Of a stretch of 64,000 nucleotides of DNA, positions 55,975 through 64,000 are shown piece by piece; positions within the stretch are counted from its first letter, which is position 1; each line of letters starts with the position of its first letter. The notes under the pieces are model-generated. The model had not been told where the DNA came from, made no database searches, and saw nothing but the letters and a program-made list of their open reading frames with translations. The DNA comes from Methylibium rhizosphaerae. GTDB lineage: Bacteria; Pseudomonadota; Gammaproteobacteria; Burkholderiales; Burkholderiaceae_C. The translations under genes were made by a program, and so were the position numbers. Where the stretch lies: the NCBI RefSeq assembly GCF_006386545.1, contig NZ_SWAR01000008.1, positions 62,001 to 126,000 of the forward strand, written 5' to 3'.

Positions 55975-57858
55975 ATGAACACGCACCGCCGCACCGTGGC
56001 ATCGAAGCTGTTTGCCATCGGACTCTGCCTGCTCGCGCTGGCGCTGGTGTCCATCGCGCTGACGCTGTGGGTGTCGTGGCAGCTCGAAGGGGGGGCCGCG
56101 GCGGTCAACGAGGCGGGGCGCATGCGCATGCTGAGCTACCGCATGGCCCTGCAGCAGGAGGGCAGCGAGGCCGCGCAGGTGCGTGCCACCTTCGAGGTGC
56201 TCGACGCGAGCCTGCAGCGCCTTGCCGCAGGCGAGCCGTCGCGGCCGCTGTTCGTGCCCTGGAACGACCGTACCCGCGAGACGTTCTCGGCGGTGCAGTC
56301 GCGCTGGCAGGCGCTGCGCCCGCTGTGGCTCGGTGGCCACCCGCCGACGGTGGCCGAGCTCGATGGCTTCGTGCTGATGATCGACGGTTTCGTCGGGGCC
56401 ATCGAGCACAACCTGTCGCGCTGGACCGACGTGCTGCGCGCCTTCCAGCTCACCATGGTGGCGCTGGCCATCGGCAGCGCAGTGGCGCTGCTCTACACCG
56501 CGCACCTGGTGGTCTTCGAGCCGCTGCAGCGGCTGCAGCAGGGCCTGCAGCGGGTGAGCGACAAGGATTTCTCGGCCCGCATCGAGCTCGACTCGGGCGA
56601 CGAATTCAGCCAGCTGGCCGATGGCTTCAATCGCATGGCAGGGCACCTGCAGGCGCTGTATGGCGAGCTCGAAGCCAAGGTCGCCGAGAAGACCGAACGC
56701 CTGGAAGTGAAGCGGCAGCGTCTGGCTGCCTTGTACGAGGTGAGTGCCTTCATCGCGGGCGCCGAGACGCTGCCGGCGCTGGCCCAGGGCGTGGCGGGGC
56801 TGGTGCGCCGCATCGCCCGGGCCGACGCGGTGGCGGTGCGCTGGTCCGACGAGGCCAACGAGCGCTACCTCATGCTGGCGGCAGACGGCCTGCCCGAGGT
56901 GCTGGCGCAGGACGAGCAATGCCTGCCCTCGGGCCACTGCCACTGCGGGCAGCCGGCAGACGGCGCGAAGCTGCGCGTCATCCCGCTGCACGTCGAAGGA
57001 GCGGCGGCCGAAGGGCAATGCGGGCGGCTGGGGTTTCGCACGCTGCTGTCGGTGCCGGTGGGCACGCACCACCGCATGCTCGGCGAGATGGACCTGTTCT
57101 TCCGCCGGCCGGTGACGCTGGCCGACGAGGAGAGGTCTCTCTATGAGACGCTCGCCAGCCACCTGGCCAGCGGCATCGAGAGCCTGCGCGCGGCGGCGCT
57201 CGAGAAGGAGGGCGCGGTGGCGCAGGAGCGCACCCTGCTGGCGCAGGAGCTGCACGACTCCATCGCGCAGTCGCTGGCCTTCCTGAAGATGCAGGTGGCA
57301 CTGCTGCGCGAATCCATGAGGCGCCATGACGCGGCCGCCATGGAAAGAACGGTGCAGGAGCTCGACGCCGGTGTGCGGGAAAGCTATGCCGACGTGCGGG
57401 AGCTGCTGCTGCACTTCCGCACCCGCGCCAGCGAGGAAGACATCACCGCGGCGCTGCGCACCACCTTGTCGAAGTTCGAGCACCAGTCGGGCGTGCTCAC
57501 GCAGCTCACCAGCGAAGGCCACGGCATCGCGCTGCCGGCCGACCTGCAGATCCAGGTGCTGCACATCGTGCAGGAGGCGCTGTCCAACGTGCGCAAGCAT
57601 GCCGGGGCCAGCCGCGTGCAGCTGCATGTGAGGCAGTCGCCGCACTGGAGCTTCGAGATCGCCGACGACGGCTGCGGCTTCGATCCCGGCGAGGACCGCA
57701 GCGAGATGCATGTGGGGCTCAGCATCATGCGCGAGCGTGCGCAGCGCATCGGCGCGCAGGTGGCGGTGCAGTCCCGCCCCGGCGCCGGCACGACGGTGGT
57801 GCTGAGCCTGGCGCCGGCCGCTGTCGTGAACTCCGAGGAAAGGTCCGAGGCCCTATGA
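55975..57858 (+). CDS. NarX-like sensor histidine kinase
   Basis: The 627-residue kinase has a first membrane helix (about 12-33). The P-box-like segment NEAGRMRMLSYRMALQQEGS near 43-62 is the nitrate-binding signature of NarX/NarQ sensors. A second helix (about 160-182), a HAMP domain, a GAF domain (about 250-400), a HisKA_3 domain with His427 in LAQELHDSIAQSLAFLK and a HATPase domain (about 525-615, ADDGCGFDPG) follow. It should phosphorylate the response regulator whose start overlaps its stop by 4 nt. An FNR-type box and -10 lie immediately upstream. Confidence 0.88.
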   Translation: MNTHRRTVASKLFAIGLCLLALALVSIALTLWVSWQLEGGAAAVNEAGRMRMLSYRMALQQEGSEAAQVRATFEVLDASLQRLAAGEPSRPLFVPWNDRTRETFSAVQSRWQALRPLWLGGHPPTVAELDGFVLMIDGFVGAIEHNLSRWTDVLRAFQLTMVALAIGSAVALLYTAHLVVFEPLQRLQQGLQRVSDKDFSARIELDSGDEFSQLADGFNRMAGHLQALYGELEAKVAEKTERLEVKRQRLAALYEVSAFIAGAETLPALAQGVAGLVRRIARADAVAVRWSDEANERYLMLAADGLPEVLAQDEQCLPSGHCHCGQPADGAKLRVIPLHVEGAAAEGQCGRLGFRTLLSVPVGTHHRMLGEMDLFFRRPVTLADEERSLYETLASHLASGIESLRAAALEKEGAVAQERTLLAQELHDSIAQSLAFLKMQVALLRESMRRHDAAAMERTVQELDAGVRESYADVRELLLHFRTRASEEDITAALRTTLSKFEHQSGVLTQLTSEGHGIALPADLQIQVLHIVQEALSNVRKHAGASRVQLHVRQSPHWSFEIADDGCGFDPGEDRSEMHVGLSIMRERAQRIGAQVAVQSRPGAGTTVVLSLAPAAVVNSEERSEAL

Positions 57859-58541
57859 ACGCTCCAGCCCCGATCCGCCTGCTGGTGGTGGACGACCACA
57901 CGCTGTTCCGCCGCGGCCTCATCGCGCTGCTGGCCCAGTACGCCGACCTGCAGGTGGTGGGCGAAGCGGCCGACGCCGGCGAAGCGCTGCGGCGCGCGCA
58001 GGCGCTGCAGCCCGACCTGGTGCTGCTGGACAACCACCTGCCCGGTGCGCGCGGCGTCGATGCACTGCCGGACCTTCGGCAGGCGGCCCCCGCAACCCGC
58101 GTGCTGATGCTCACCGTCAGCGAAGACGAACAGGACCTCGCCGACGCGCTGCGCAACGGCGCGCAGGGCTATGTGCTCAAGACGGTGGACGGCGAGGTGC
58201 TGGCCCAGGCCATACGCCGCACCGTGCGCGGAGAGTCGGTGGTGAGCCCCGAGCTGACCGGCAAGCTGGTGACGGCGTTCCGCGCAATGAGCGGCAGCCC
58301 GTCGCCTGCCGCTGCCGAGCCGGCGGCCGCCGCCGATCCGCTGGCAGTCCTTTCACCGCGCGAGCAGGAGATCCTGCGCTGCATCGCCCGAGGTGCCAGC
58401 AACAAGGAGATCGCGCGCGGGCTGGACATCGCCGAGACCACGGTGAAGATCCATGTGCAGCACATCCTGCGCAAGCTCAACCTGAACTCCAGGGTCCAGG
58501 CCGCAGTGTTTGCGACGCAGCGCCGCGAGCAGGCAGCCTAG
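57855..58541 (+). CDS. NarL-like LuxR-type response regulator
   Basis: The 228-residue regulator has a receiver domain with acidic pocket VVDDHTLFRRGL and the phospho-acceptor Asp59 in LVLLDNHLPG. It ends with a LuxR-type helix-turn-helix (about 165-225: LSPREQEILRCIARGASNKE, IARGLDIAETTVKIHVQHIL). NarL/NarP proteins activate nitrate reductase and NarK genes. Its last bases overlap the stop of the convergent GGDEF-EAL gene (58538-58541). Confidence 0.9.
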   Translation: MNAPAPIRLLVVDDHTLFRRGLIALLAQYADLQVVGEAADAGEALRRAQALQPDLVLLDNHLPGARGVDALPDLRQAAPATRVLMLTVSEDEQDLADALRNGAQGYVLKTVDGEVLAQAIRRTVRGESVVSPELTGKLVTAFRAMSGSPSPAAAEPAAAADPLAVLSPREQEILRCIARGASNKEIARGLDIAETTVKIHVQHILRKLNLNSRVQAAVFATQRREQAA

Positions 58542-61500
58542 ACCTCGGCCGGCGCCTGCAGCGCCAGCAACGCCTGCAGGGCGGCGGCGTCTTCAGGCCG
58601 GCCGAACCGATAACCCTGCAGCTCGTCGCAGCCGCGGCGCACCAGGTAGTCGTGCTGGGCCGCCGTTTCCACGCCCTCGGCCACCACCCGCAGGTGCAGC
58701 CGGTGCGCCAGTGCGATCACGGCGTCGACGATGGCCGAGCCGTCCGGGACGTCGTCGATCGTGCGCACGAACGACCGGTCGATCTTCAGCACGTCGATCG
58801 GGAAGCGCCGCAGGTAGCCCAGGCTGGAGTAGCCGGTGCCGAAGTCGTCGAGCGACAGCACCAGGCCCAATGTCTTGAGGCGATGCAGCATGGCCGCGGT
58901 GGCTTCGGGCCGCTCCATCAGCATGCCCTCGGTGAGTTCGACCTCCAGGCAGTGTCCCGGCACGCCATGGCGCCGCAGGGCGTCTGCGATCACCTGGTCC
59001 AGGTTGCCGGCGGCGAACTGCCGGGCGGCCACGTTGACGGCCACGCGCAGCACCGGCAGACCCTGGTCGAGCCACTGCCGCAGTTGCCGGCACGCCTGGT
59101 CGATCACCCAGTCGCCGATCGACAGAATGAGGCTGCTGCGCTCGGCCAGCGGAATGAACTGGCCGGGCGGCACCAGCCCCGCGCTGTTGCGGTTCCAGCG
59201 CAGCAGCGCCTCGGCACCGCAGATGGCGCCGCTGGAGGCGTCCACCTTGGGCTGGTAGTGCAGCAGCAGTTCGTCTCGCTCGATGGCACGGCTCAGGGCC
59301 GCCTCGAGCTCGAGCTTGGCCACGGCGTCGCTGTTGAGGTCGCCGGTATAGAAGCAGAAGCGGTTGCGGCCTTCATCCTTGGCCCGGTACATGGCCGCGT
59401 CGGCATCGCGCAGCATCTCCACGGCGGTGGTGCTGCCGTCCTCTGGATGCACGCTGATGCCGATGCTCGCGGTCACGTAGGCGTCGCGGCCGCAGGACAG
59501 CGACACCGGCTCGGCCACGGCTGCCAGCAGGTCGCGCGCCAGCGCGGCGGCGGCCGGCGCGTCGTGCAGCGACTCGATCACCACGAGGAACTCGTCTCCG
59601 CCCAGGCGGCCCAGCGTGTCTTCGGTGCGCAGGCGGGCCTTGAGCCGCTGTGCCACGCACACCAGCAGCTCGTCTCCGGAAGGGTGGCCCAGGCTGTCGT
59701 TGACCGTCTTGAACCCGTCCAGGTCGATGTACAGCACTGCCGAGCGCGTGCCGTGCCGCTGCGCACGCGCCAGCGCATGCTCCAGGCTCTGCTGCAGCAG
59801 GCGGCGGTTGGGCAGGTTGGTCAGCGGGTCGTAGTGGGCCATGCGTTCGAGCTCGGCCTCGCCGCGCTTGAGCTGAGAGATGTCGGTGAACACCGCCACG
59901 TAGTGCGTCGCCTGGCCCTGCGGGTCCTTCACCTGGTTGACGGTGAGCCACTGCGGGTAGGTCTCGCCGTTCTTGCGGCGGTTCCAGATCTCGCCCTGCC
60001 AGTGGCCCTGCCGGGCGATCGACGCCCACATGGCCCGGTAGAAGCCCGCATCGTGCTGGTCCGACCGCAGCAGCGTTGGCGTGCGGCCAAGAACCTCTTC
60101 CTGGGTATAGCCGGTGATGTCGACGAATGCGCGGTTGACGCTGCGGATGCGCTTGCGAGCGTCGGTGATCAGCATGCCGTCGCGCGTGTGCTCGAAGGCC
60201 ATCGACCACTGCCGGTGCAGCTCCTCCGAACGTTTGCGCTCGGTGATGTCGCGGCTGATGCCGAACACGCCGATGACGCGGCCGTCGGCCTCGCGCAGCG
60301 GACCCTTGGTGTCCAGCAGCACCCGTTCGCCGGCGGTGGTCTGCAGCAGGGTCTCATGGGTGATGGGGCGCCCGGCCTGTGCGGCAGCGCGGTCGTGCTG
60401 CTTCACGACGGCCGCCTGCGCGGGCGGGAACAGCAGGAAGTCGTCGTGCCCGAGGATCTCTTCGGCCGATCGGCCGGTGAGCCGGCAGGCTTCCCGGTTG
60501 ATGAAGAGGTAGCGGCCTTGCAGGTCCTTCGCGAAGATCGCGTCGCTCGAGCCGTTGGCGATCGCGTCGAGCAGGTTGAGGGCGCGCAGGCGCTCGTCCT
60601 GCTGGGCCTGCTGCAGCCGTGCGCTGCGCAGCTCGCGGCGCTGCAGCACGCTGTGGACGACGATGCCTGCGGCCAGCAGCGCCAGCCCGTTCACCAGGGC
60701 GATCCAGACGGCGTCCTGCCAGATCTGCGCGTCGATCGGTTTCGCGGGCACGTGGGTGGCCACGAACCAGTCGCTGCCGGGCACCTGCACCGGCACCGCC
60801 AGCGACTCGACGCCCTCACCGCTGTCGCCCAGCCCCCGCAGCGCCACGCCGGGCGCGGCGGCGCCCTGGCGGAACACCTGGGCCACCGCCAGGGCAGCGT
60901 CGTCCGCCGGCACGCGGGTCGGCTGGGCGGCGTCGCCGAACAGCACGAGGTCGCTGCCGTCTCGGCGCAGCAGCAGCACGCCGGCGCCCGCTTCGGCGCC
61001 TGACCAGGTGTGCACGCGCGGCTGCAGCTCGCGCTGCGGATCGGCCCGCAGCACAAGCACCAGGGGCGGCTGGCCCCGGCCGGCAGCCACGGGGACGGCC
61101 ATCTCGAAGCTCAGGGTGGAATCCGCGCTCGACAGGAAGAGTCCGGTGTCCCGGACTTCACCGCTCGCCAGGGCCTGCTGCGCGCTCCGCTGGGCGGCGG
61201 GTTCCAGGGCGGCGGCTGCCTCGCCTTCGACCAGCAGCGTGTCGCCGTTGGCGTCGAGCAGCCGCACGCTCGTGTACTGGGCCGCGAAGAGGATGGCTCG
61301 CAGGTGGCCGGCAAGGCGCTCGCGGCTTGCCTCGTCGGCCTGGGTCCGCCATTGCTCCAGGTAGCGCTGCAGGTCCCGGTCGCGATGCAGCAGCTGCATG
61401 TCGTCGCGCCGAGCCTCGATCCACTGCGACACGACCCGGGCCTTCAGGTCGGCCACCGTGTGCAGCCTGGCCGCGGCCTGGGCGTGCACTTCGCGGGCGG

Positions 61501-61849
61501 AGCGGGTCACCCCCACCATGCCGGCCAGCAGCACGACGGCCGCCACCGAGGCCAGCACCCAGGCCAGCATGTGCGGATGCGGGGCCCCGGCATCGTCAAC
61601 GGCCGGCAGTGGCGCCGGCAACTGGCGGCTGGCGGCGCGCCTGACCACCAGGTACAGCAGTGCGCTGGTGGCCAGCACGAAGGCGAAACCCTTGTAGACG
61701 CCCGCGGCGGAGAGCACGGCGACGTCACGGGTGAGGCTGAGCAGGAGGCGGTCGGAGAACAGGATCCACAGCAGCCCGAACACGGCATAGCCTGCAGCGG
61801 TACGCAGCGCCGAGCCGTGCACGCTGGAGGGCGACAGGAGATTGCGCAT
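58538..61849 (-). CDS. Membrane GGDEF-EAL protein with PAS domains
   Basis: The 1103-residue protein has N-terminal membrane helices, an extracytoplasmic sensor region (about 120-360), another helix near 385, two PAS domains (about 425-670), a GGDEF domain near 680-840 and an EAL domain near 855-1095. GRLGGDEFLVV is intact and has the inhibitory RxxD (RTED) five residues upstream. EALLRWN, DDFGTGYSSLGYL and AEGVETAAQ are intact, so both cyclic-di-GMP synthesis and breakdown are possible. GAGGA precedes the ATG at 61849; the frame is open 28 codons further. It is convergent with the NarL-like gene. Confidence 0.88.
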   Translation of the reverse strand: MRNLLSPSSVHGSALRTAAGYAVFGLLWILFSDRLLLSLTRDVAVLSAAGVYKGFAFVLATSALLYLVVRRAASRQLPAPLPAVDDAGAPHPHMLAWVLASVAAVVLLAGMVGVTRSAREVHAQAAARLHTVADLKARVVSQWIEARRDDMQLLHRDRDLQRYLEQWRTQADEASRERLAGHLRAILFAAQYTSVRLLDANGDTLLVEGEAAAALEPAAQRSAQQALASGEVRDTGLFLSSADSTLSFEMAVPVAAGRGQPPLVLVLRADPQRELQPRVHTWSGAEAGAGVLLLRRDGSDLVLFGDAAQPTRVPADDAALAVAQVFRQGAAAPGVALRGLGDSGEGVESLAVPVQVPGSDWFVATHVPAKPIDAQIWQDAVWIALVNGLALLAAGIVVHSVLQRRELRSARLQQAQQDERLRALNLLDAIANGSSDAIFAKDLQGRYLFINREACRLTGRSAEEILGHDDFLLFPPAQAAVVKQHDRAAAQAGRPITHETLLQTTAGERVLLDTKGPLREADGRVIGVFGISRDITERKRSEELHRQWSMAFEHTRDGMLITDARKRIRSVNRAFVDITGYTQEEVLGRTPTLLRSDQHDAGFYRAMWASIARQGHWQGEIWNRRKNGETYPQWLTVNQVKDPQGQATHYVAVFTDISQLKRGEAELERMAHYDPLTNLPNRRLLQQSLEHALARAQRHGTRSAVLYIDLDGFKTVNDSLGHPSGDELLVCVAQRLKARLRTEDTLGRLGGDEFLVVIESLHDAPAAAALARDLLAAVAEPVSLSCGRDAYVTASIGISVHPEDGSTTAVEMLRDADAAMYRAKDEGRNRFCFYTGDLNSDAVAKLELEAALSRAIERDELLLHYQPKVDASSGAICGAEALLRWNRNSAGLVPPGQFIPLAERSSLILSIGDWVIDQACRQLRQWLDQGLPVLRVAVNVAARQFAAGNLDQVIADALRRHGVPGHCLEVELTEGMLMERPEATAAMLHRLKTLGLVLSLDDFGTGYSSLGYLRRFPIDVLKIDRSFVRTIDDVPDGSAIVDAVIALAHRLHLRVVAEGVETAAQHDYLVRRGCDELQGYRFGRPEDAAALQALLALQAPAEV

Positions 61850-62174
61850 GCGGTCCTCGCGAAAGCTCAGTGGCGGTGCACACCGCGGCCGGTGAAGCTG
61901 CAGCGTGGCAGGGCGTCTGGCGCAGATGGGCATGGGCGTTTGCTCCCCGCAGACGCAAGCCGCTGGTGGCGCCCGCGGTTCACGTGCGGTATGTCATCAC
62001 GCAGCAAGGCGGGGCCGTTTGACGGCCGTCAAGGCAATCGACGAAACAGGGGTGGCGCCTCTTGCTCTTTCGGGCAGTCGCGCGCTATTGCGCCGTGCGA
62101 AGGCGGCAGCGTTTGCCCTGGCTCAAGACGCGCGCCATGCCGGCCGGGCGACACTGCCTGGCCTTGCATGCGCC
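61850..62174. other. Divergent intergenic region between the GGDEF-EAL and YitT genes
   Basis: These 325 bases hold one perfect CRP/FNR-type box at 62019-62032 and no supported gene. On the minus strand TGACAT (61996-61991) sits at the class II -10 distance from the box; on the plus strand the equivalent position is GC-only. The box may therefore mainly serve the GGDEF-EAL gene. Confidence 0.5.
62019..62032. promoter_or_regulatory. CRP/FNR-type box between GGDEF-EAL and YitT genes
   Basis: TTGACGGCCGTCAA is a perfect palindrome including the central GGCC, so it reads the same on both strands. It lies 170 bp from the minus-strand start and 143 bp from the YitT start. It is the fifth box of the set. 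Confidence 0.65.
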
Positions 62175-62789
62175 ATGGACGAACGAACCCGCACCCCGCC
62201 GCACACCCTGCTCGACGACGCCCAGGCCTTCGCCACCGCCATCGTGCTCATCGCGCTCGGCCTGTCCCTGCTGGGCTCGGCCCACCTGCTCACCGGCGGC
62301 GTGCCCGGGCTCGCCTTCCTGCTGCGCTATGCCACCGGCATGCCGCTCGGCTGGGCGCTGTTGCTGGTGAACCTGCCGTTCTGCCTGCTCGCCTGGCGGA
62401 CGATGGGGCCGCGCTTCACGCTCCGGACGCTGCTGGCCATGGTCTGCCTGTCAGCGGGCGTCGAGGTGGTCAATGCGGCCCTGCAGCTGCAGTCGGTGCA
62501 TCCGCTGTTCGCTGCCGTGGCGGGCGGCATGCTCATCGGCGTGGGGTTGCTCGTGCTGTTTCGCCATCGCGCGAGCCTGGGCGGCATCGGCGTGCTGGCG
62601 CTGCTGCTGCAGCAGCGCCGCGGCTGGCGTGCGGGCGCGGTGCAGCTCGCCGCCGACCTCGCGATCGTCGCGGCCGCATTCGCCGTGGCCGATCCGCTGC
62701 AGGTGGCCTACTCGGTGGCAGGCTCCGCGCTGGTGAACCTGGTGCTGCTCTGGAACCACCGGCCCGGGCGCTACGCCAGCGTCGGCTGA
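62175..62789 (+). CDS. YitT-family membrane protein
   Basis: The 204-residue protein has five to six hydrophobic segments (e.g. AFATAIVLIALGLSLLGSAH, GWALLLVNLPFCLLAWRTMG) and the LTGGVPGLAFLL segment typical of the YitT/DUF161 family. The family is of unknown function, possibly a transporter. The ATG at 62175 fits the cytoplasmic N-terminus; no strong ribosome site is visible. It lies between the FNR box and narK on the same strand. Confidence 0.75.
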   Translation: MDERTRTPPHTLLDDAQAFATAIVLIALGLSLLGSAHLLTGGVPGLAFLLRYATGMPLGWALLLVNLPFCLLAWRTMGPRFTLRTLLAMVCLSAGVEVVNAALQLQSVHPLFAAVAGGMLIGVGLLVLFRHRASLGGIGVLALLLQQRRGWRAGAVQLAADLAIVAAAFAVADPLQVAYSVAGSALVNLVLLWNHRPGRYASVG

Positions 62790-62795
62790 GGCCGG

Positions 62796-62809
62796 TTGAC
62801 GCAGCGCAA
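62796..62809 (+). promoter_or_regulatory. Degenerate FNR-like half-site upstream of the NarK gene
   Basis: TTGACGCAGCGCAA keeps the left half TTGAC but has CGCAA in place of GTCAA. It lies 156 bp before the NarK ATG, close to the YitT stop. It could be a weak site for the same regulator, or chance. Confidence 0.3.
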
Positions 62810-62964
62810 GCGCGGCCCGTGATGCCCGCGCCGTAGTTCTTCAGGACGATGCCGCTCGGCGGCGCATCGTTCTTCTGCCGCGGCCCCACGGCCCTTCCGG
62901 AGGATGCCGCCGCGAGCCGCCCGATTCGATAGTGCATGCCATGGAGAAACCAAGGAGAGCTTCC

Positions 62965-64000
62965 ATGGCAGCCGCCCCCGCACAAGCCGGCTCACCGCAG
63001 CGCCGCAGGCAGGCGGTTTCAATTCTCGTGGTCAGCACGCTGGCCTTCACCGTGTGCTTCATGGTGTGGATGATGTTCGGCGTCATCGGCATCCCGATCA
63101 AGAAGGCGCTCAACCTCAACGCCACCGAATTCGGCCTGCTCACCGCCACGCCGGTGCTCACCGGCTCGCTGGTGCGTGTGCCGCTGGGCATCTGGACCGA
63201 CCGCTTCGGCGGACGCATCGTGATGGCGCTGCTCATGGCCGCCACCGTGCCGGCCATCTGGCTCATGAGCCATGCCACGCAGTACTGGCATTTCCTGGTC
63301 ATCGGCCTGTTCGTCGGCCTGGCCGGCGGCTCGTTCTCGGTGGGCACGCCCTATGTGGCGCGCTGGTTCCCGAAGCACAAGCAGGGCTTCGCGATGGGCG
63401 TGTACGGCGCCGGCAACTCGGGCGCCGCGGTCAACAAGTTCGTGGCTCCCGCGCTGGTGGTGGCCTTCGGCTGGGCCATGGTGCCGCAGGTGTATGCGGC
63501 CGTCATGCTCGGCACCGTGGTGCTGTTCTGGTTCTTCAGTGCGCACGACCCGGCGCACCTGGTGCCCGGCAATGTCAGCTTCACCGACCAGCTCAAGGCG
63601 CTGAAGGACCCGAGGGTGCTGAAGTACTGCCAGTACTACAGCATCGTGTTCGGCGGCTACGTGGCGCTGTCGCTGTGGATGGTGCAGTACTACGTGGGCG
63701 AGTACGGGCTCGACATCCGCGTGGCGGCGCTGCTGGCCGCCTGCTTCTCGCTGCCCGGCGGCGTGCTGCGCGCCATCGGCGGCTGGCTGTCCGACAGGCA
63801 CGGGGCCCACAGCGTGACCTGGTGGGTCATGTGGGTGAGCTGGATCTGCCTGTTCCTGCTGAGCTACCCGCAGACCGAGTTCACCGTCGCCACCGTCAAC
63901 GGACCGCGCAGCTTCAGCTTCGGCTTGAACGTCTATGCCTTCACCGCGGTGATGGCAGTGCTGGGCGTGGCCTGGGCCTTCGGCAAGGCCAGCGTCTTCA
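62965..64000 (+). CDS. narK: NarK-type nitrate/nitrite transporter (3' end outside window)
   Basis: The visible 345 residues are a 12-helix-type major facilitator of the nitrate/nitrite porter family. Typical segments are VWMMFGVIGIPIKKALNLNA near 29, TGSLVRVPLGIWTDRFGGRI near 64 and VGTPYVARWFPKHKQGFAMG near 119, followed by YGAGNSGAAVNKF, a nitrate-porter signature. The ATG at 62965 has AAGGAGA 6-7 nt upstream. The gene is cut by the window end; nitrate reductase genes may follow. It imports nitrate or exchanges it for nitrite during nitrate respiration. Confidence 0.88.
   Translation, partial: MAAAPAQAGSPQRRRQAVSILVVSTLAFTVCFMVWMMFGVIGIPIKKALNLNATEFGLLTATPVLTGSLVRVPLGIWTDRFGGRIVMALLMAATVPAIWLMSHATQYWHFLVIGLFVGLAGGSFSVGTPYVARWFPKHKQGFAMGVYGAGNSGAAVNKFVAPALVVAFGWAMVPQVYAAVMLGTVVLFWFFSAHDPAHLVPGNVSFTDQLKALKDPRVLKYCQYYSIVFGGYVALSLWMVQYYVGEYGLDIRVAALLAACFSLPGGVLRAIGGWLSDRHGAHSVTWWVMWVSWICLFLLSYPQTEFTVATVNGPRSFSFGLNVYAFTAVMAVLGVAWAFGKASVF

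Noticed and set aside
54682-57711. A minus-strand frame of about 1000 codons opposite moaA and the NarX-like gene
   Set aside because: Same shadow effect; no start context and no recognisable domain.

Overview
The window reads as chromosomal DNA of a high-GC betaproteobacterium of the order Burkholderiales, probably near Comamonadaceae or the Rubrivivax/Leptothrix group. This is inferred from gene order, not from a search. Two conserved runs point there: a TCA block (acnA, acnB, HpcH/HpaI lyase, mdh, gntR, sdhCDAB, sdhE, gltA), and leuCDB-asd-fimV-truA-trpFBA-accD-folC-SPOR-cvpA-purF.

Layout. (1) 1-4658 is the right end of what looks like an integrated element. It carries a type I secretion operon (TolC-like fragment, ABC exporter, HlyD adaptor), then about 530 bases without a gene, then a 50-nt 3' fragment of tRNA-Lys(CTT), which I read as an attachment site. 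(2) 4666-12874 holds a Bug-type solute-binding protein, a small lipoprotein, a YffB/ArsC-like protein, acnA, a DsbA/DsbG-like lipoprotein and a DUF3592-ankyrin membrane protein. (3) 12966-24800 is the TCA block. Identical palindromes (core GTCTTATATAAGAC) lie in the acnB promoter and between mdh and a GntR regulator. (4) 25022-43840 holds a LysR regulator, leucine and aspartate-family biosynthesis with a hidden entericidin-like mini-gene, fimV, truA, tryptophan, fatty-acid, folate and purine genes, and gltX. (5) 43914-44224 is a tRNA-Ala/Glu/Asp cluster followed by a NUDIX gene.

(6) 45011-64000 is the most distinctive part. Five perfect TTGA-N6-TCAA boxes (CRP/FNR type, mostly TTGAC-N4-GTCAA) stand in intergenic gaps. 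They lie in front of a universal stress protein/MBL/HtrA-like protease/PatZ-like set, a Met-rich lipoprotein/P2A ATPase/MgtE set, moaA, a NarX-NarL-like two-component pair, and a divergent GGDEF-EAL/YitT pair. The window ends inside a NarK-type transporter. I read this as an oxygen-controlled regulon beside a nitrate-respiration locus. Many of its genes overlap by 4 nt and use GTG or TTG starts. The PatZ-like protein keeps the histidine that the family uses for ADP-forming acyl-CoA synthesis, so it may be an energy-conserving synthetase fused to an acetyltransferase.

No rRNA, CRISPR array, intact insertion sequence or replication origin was seen.
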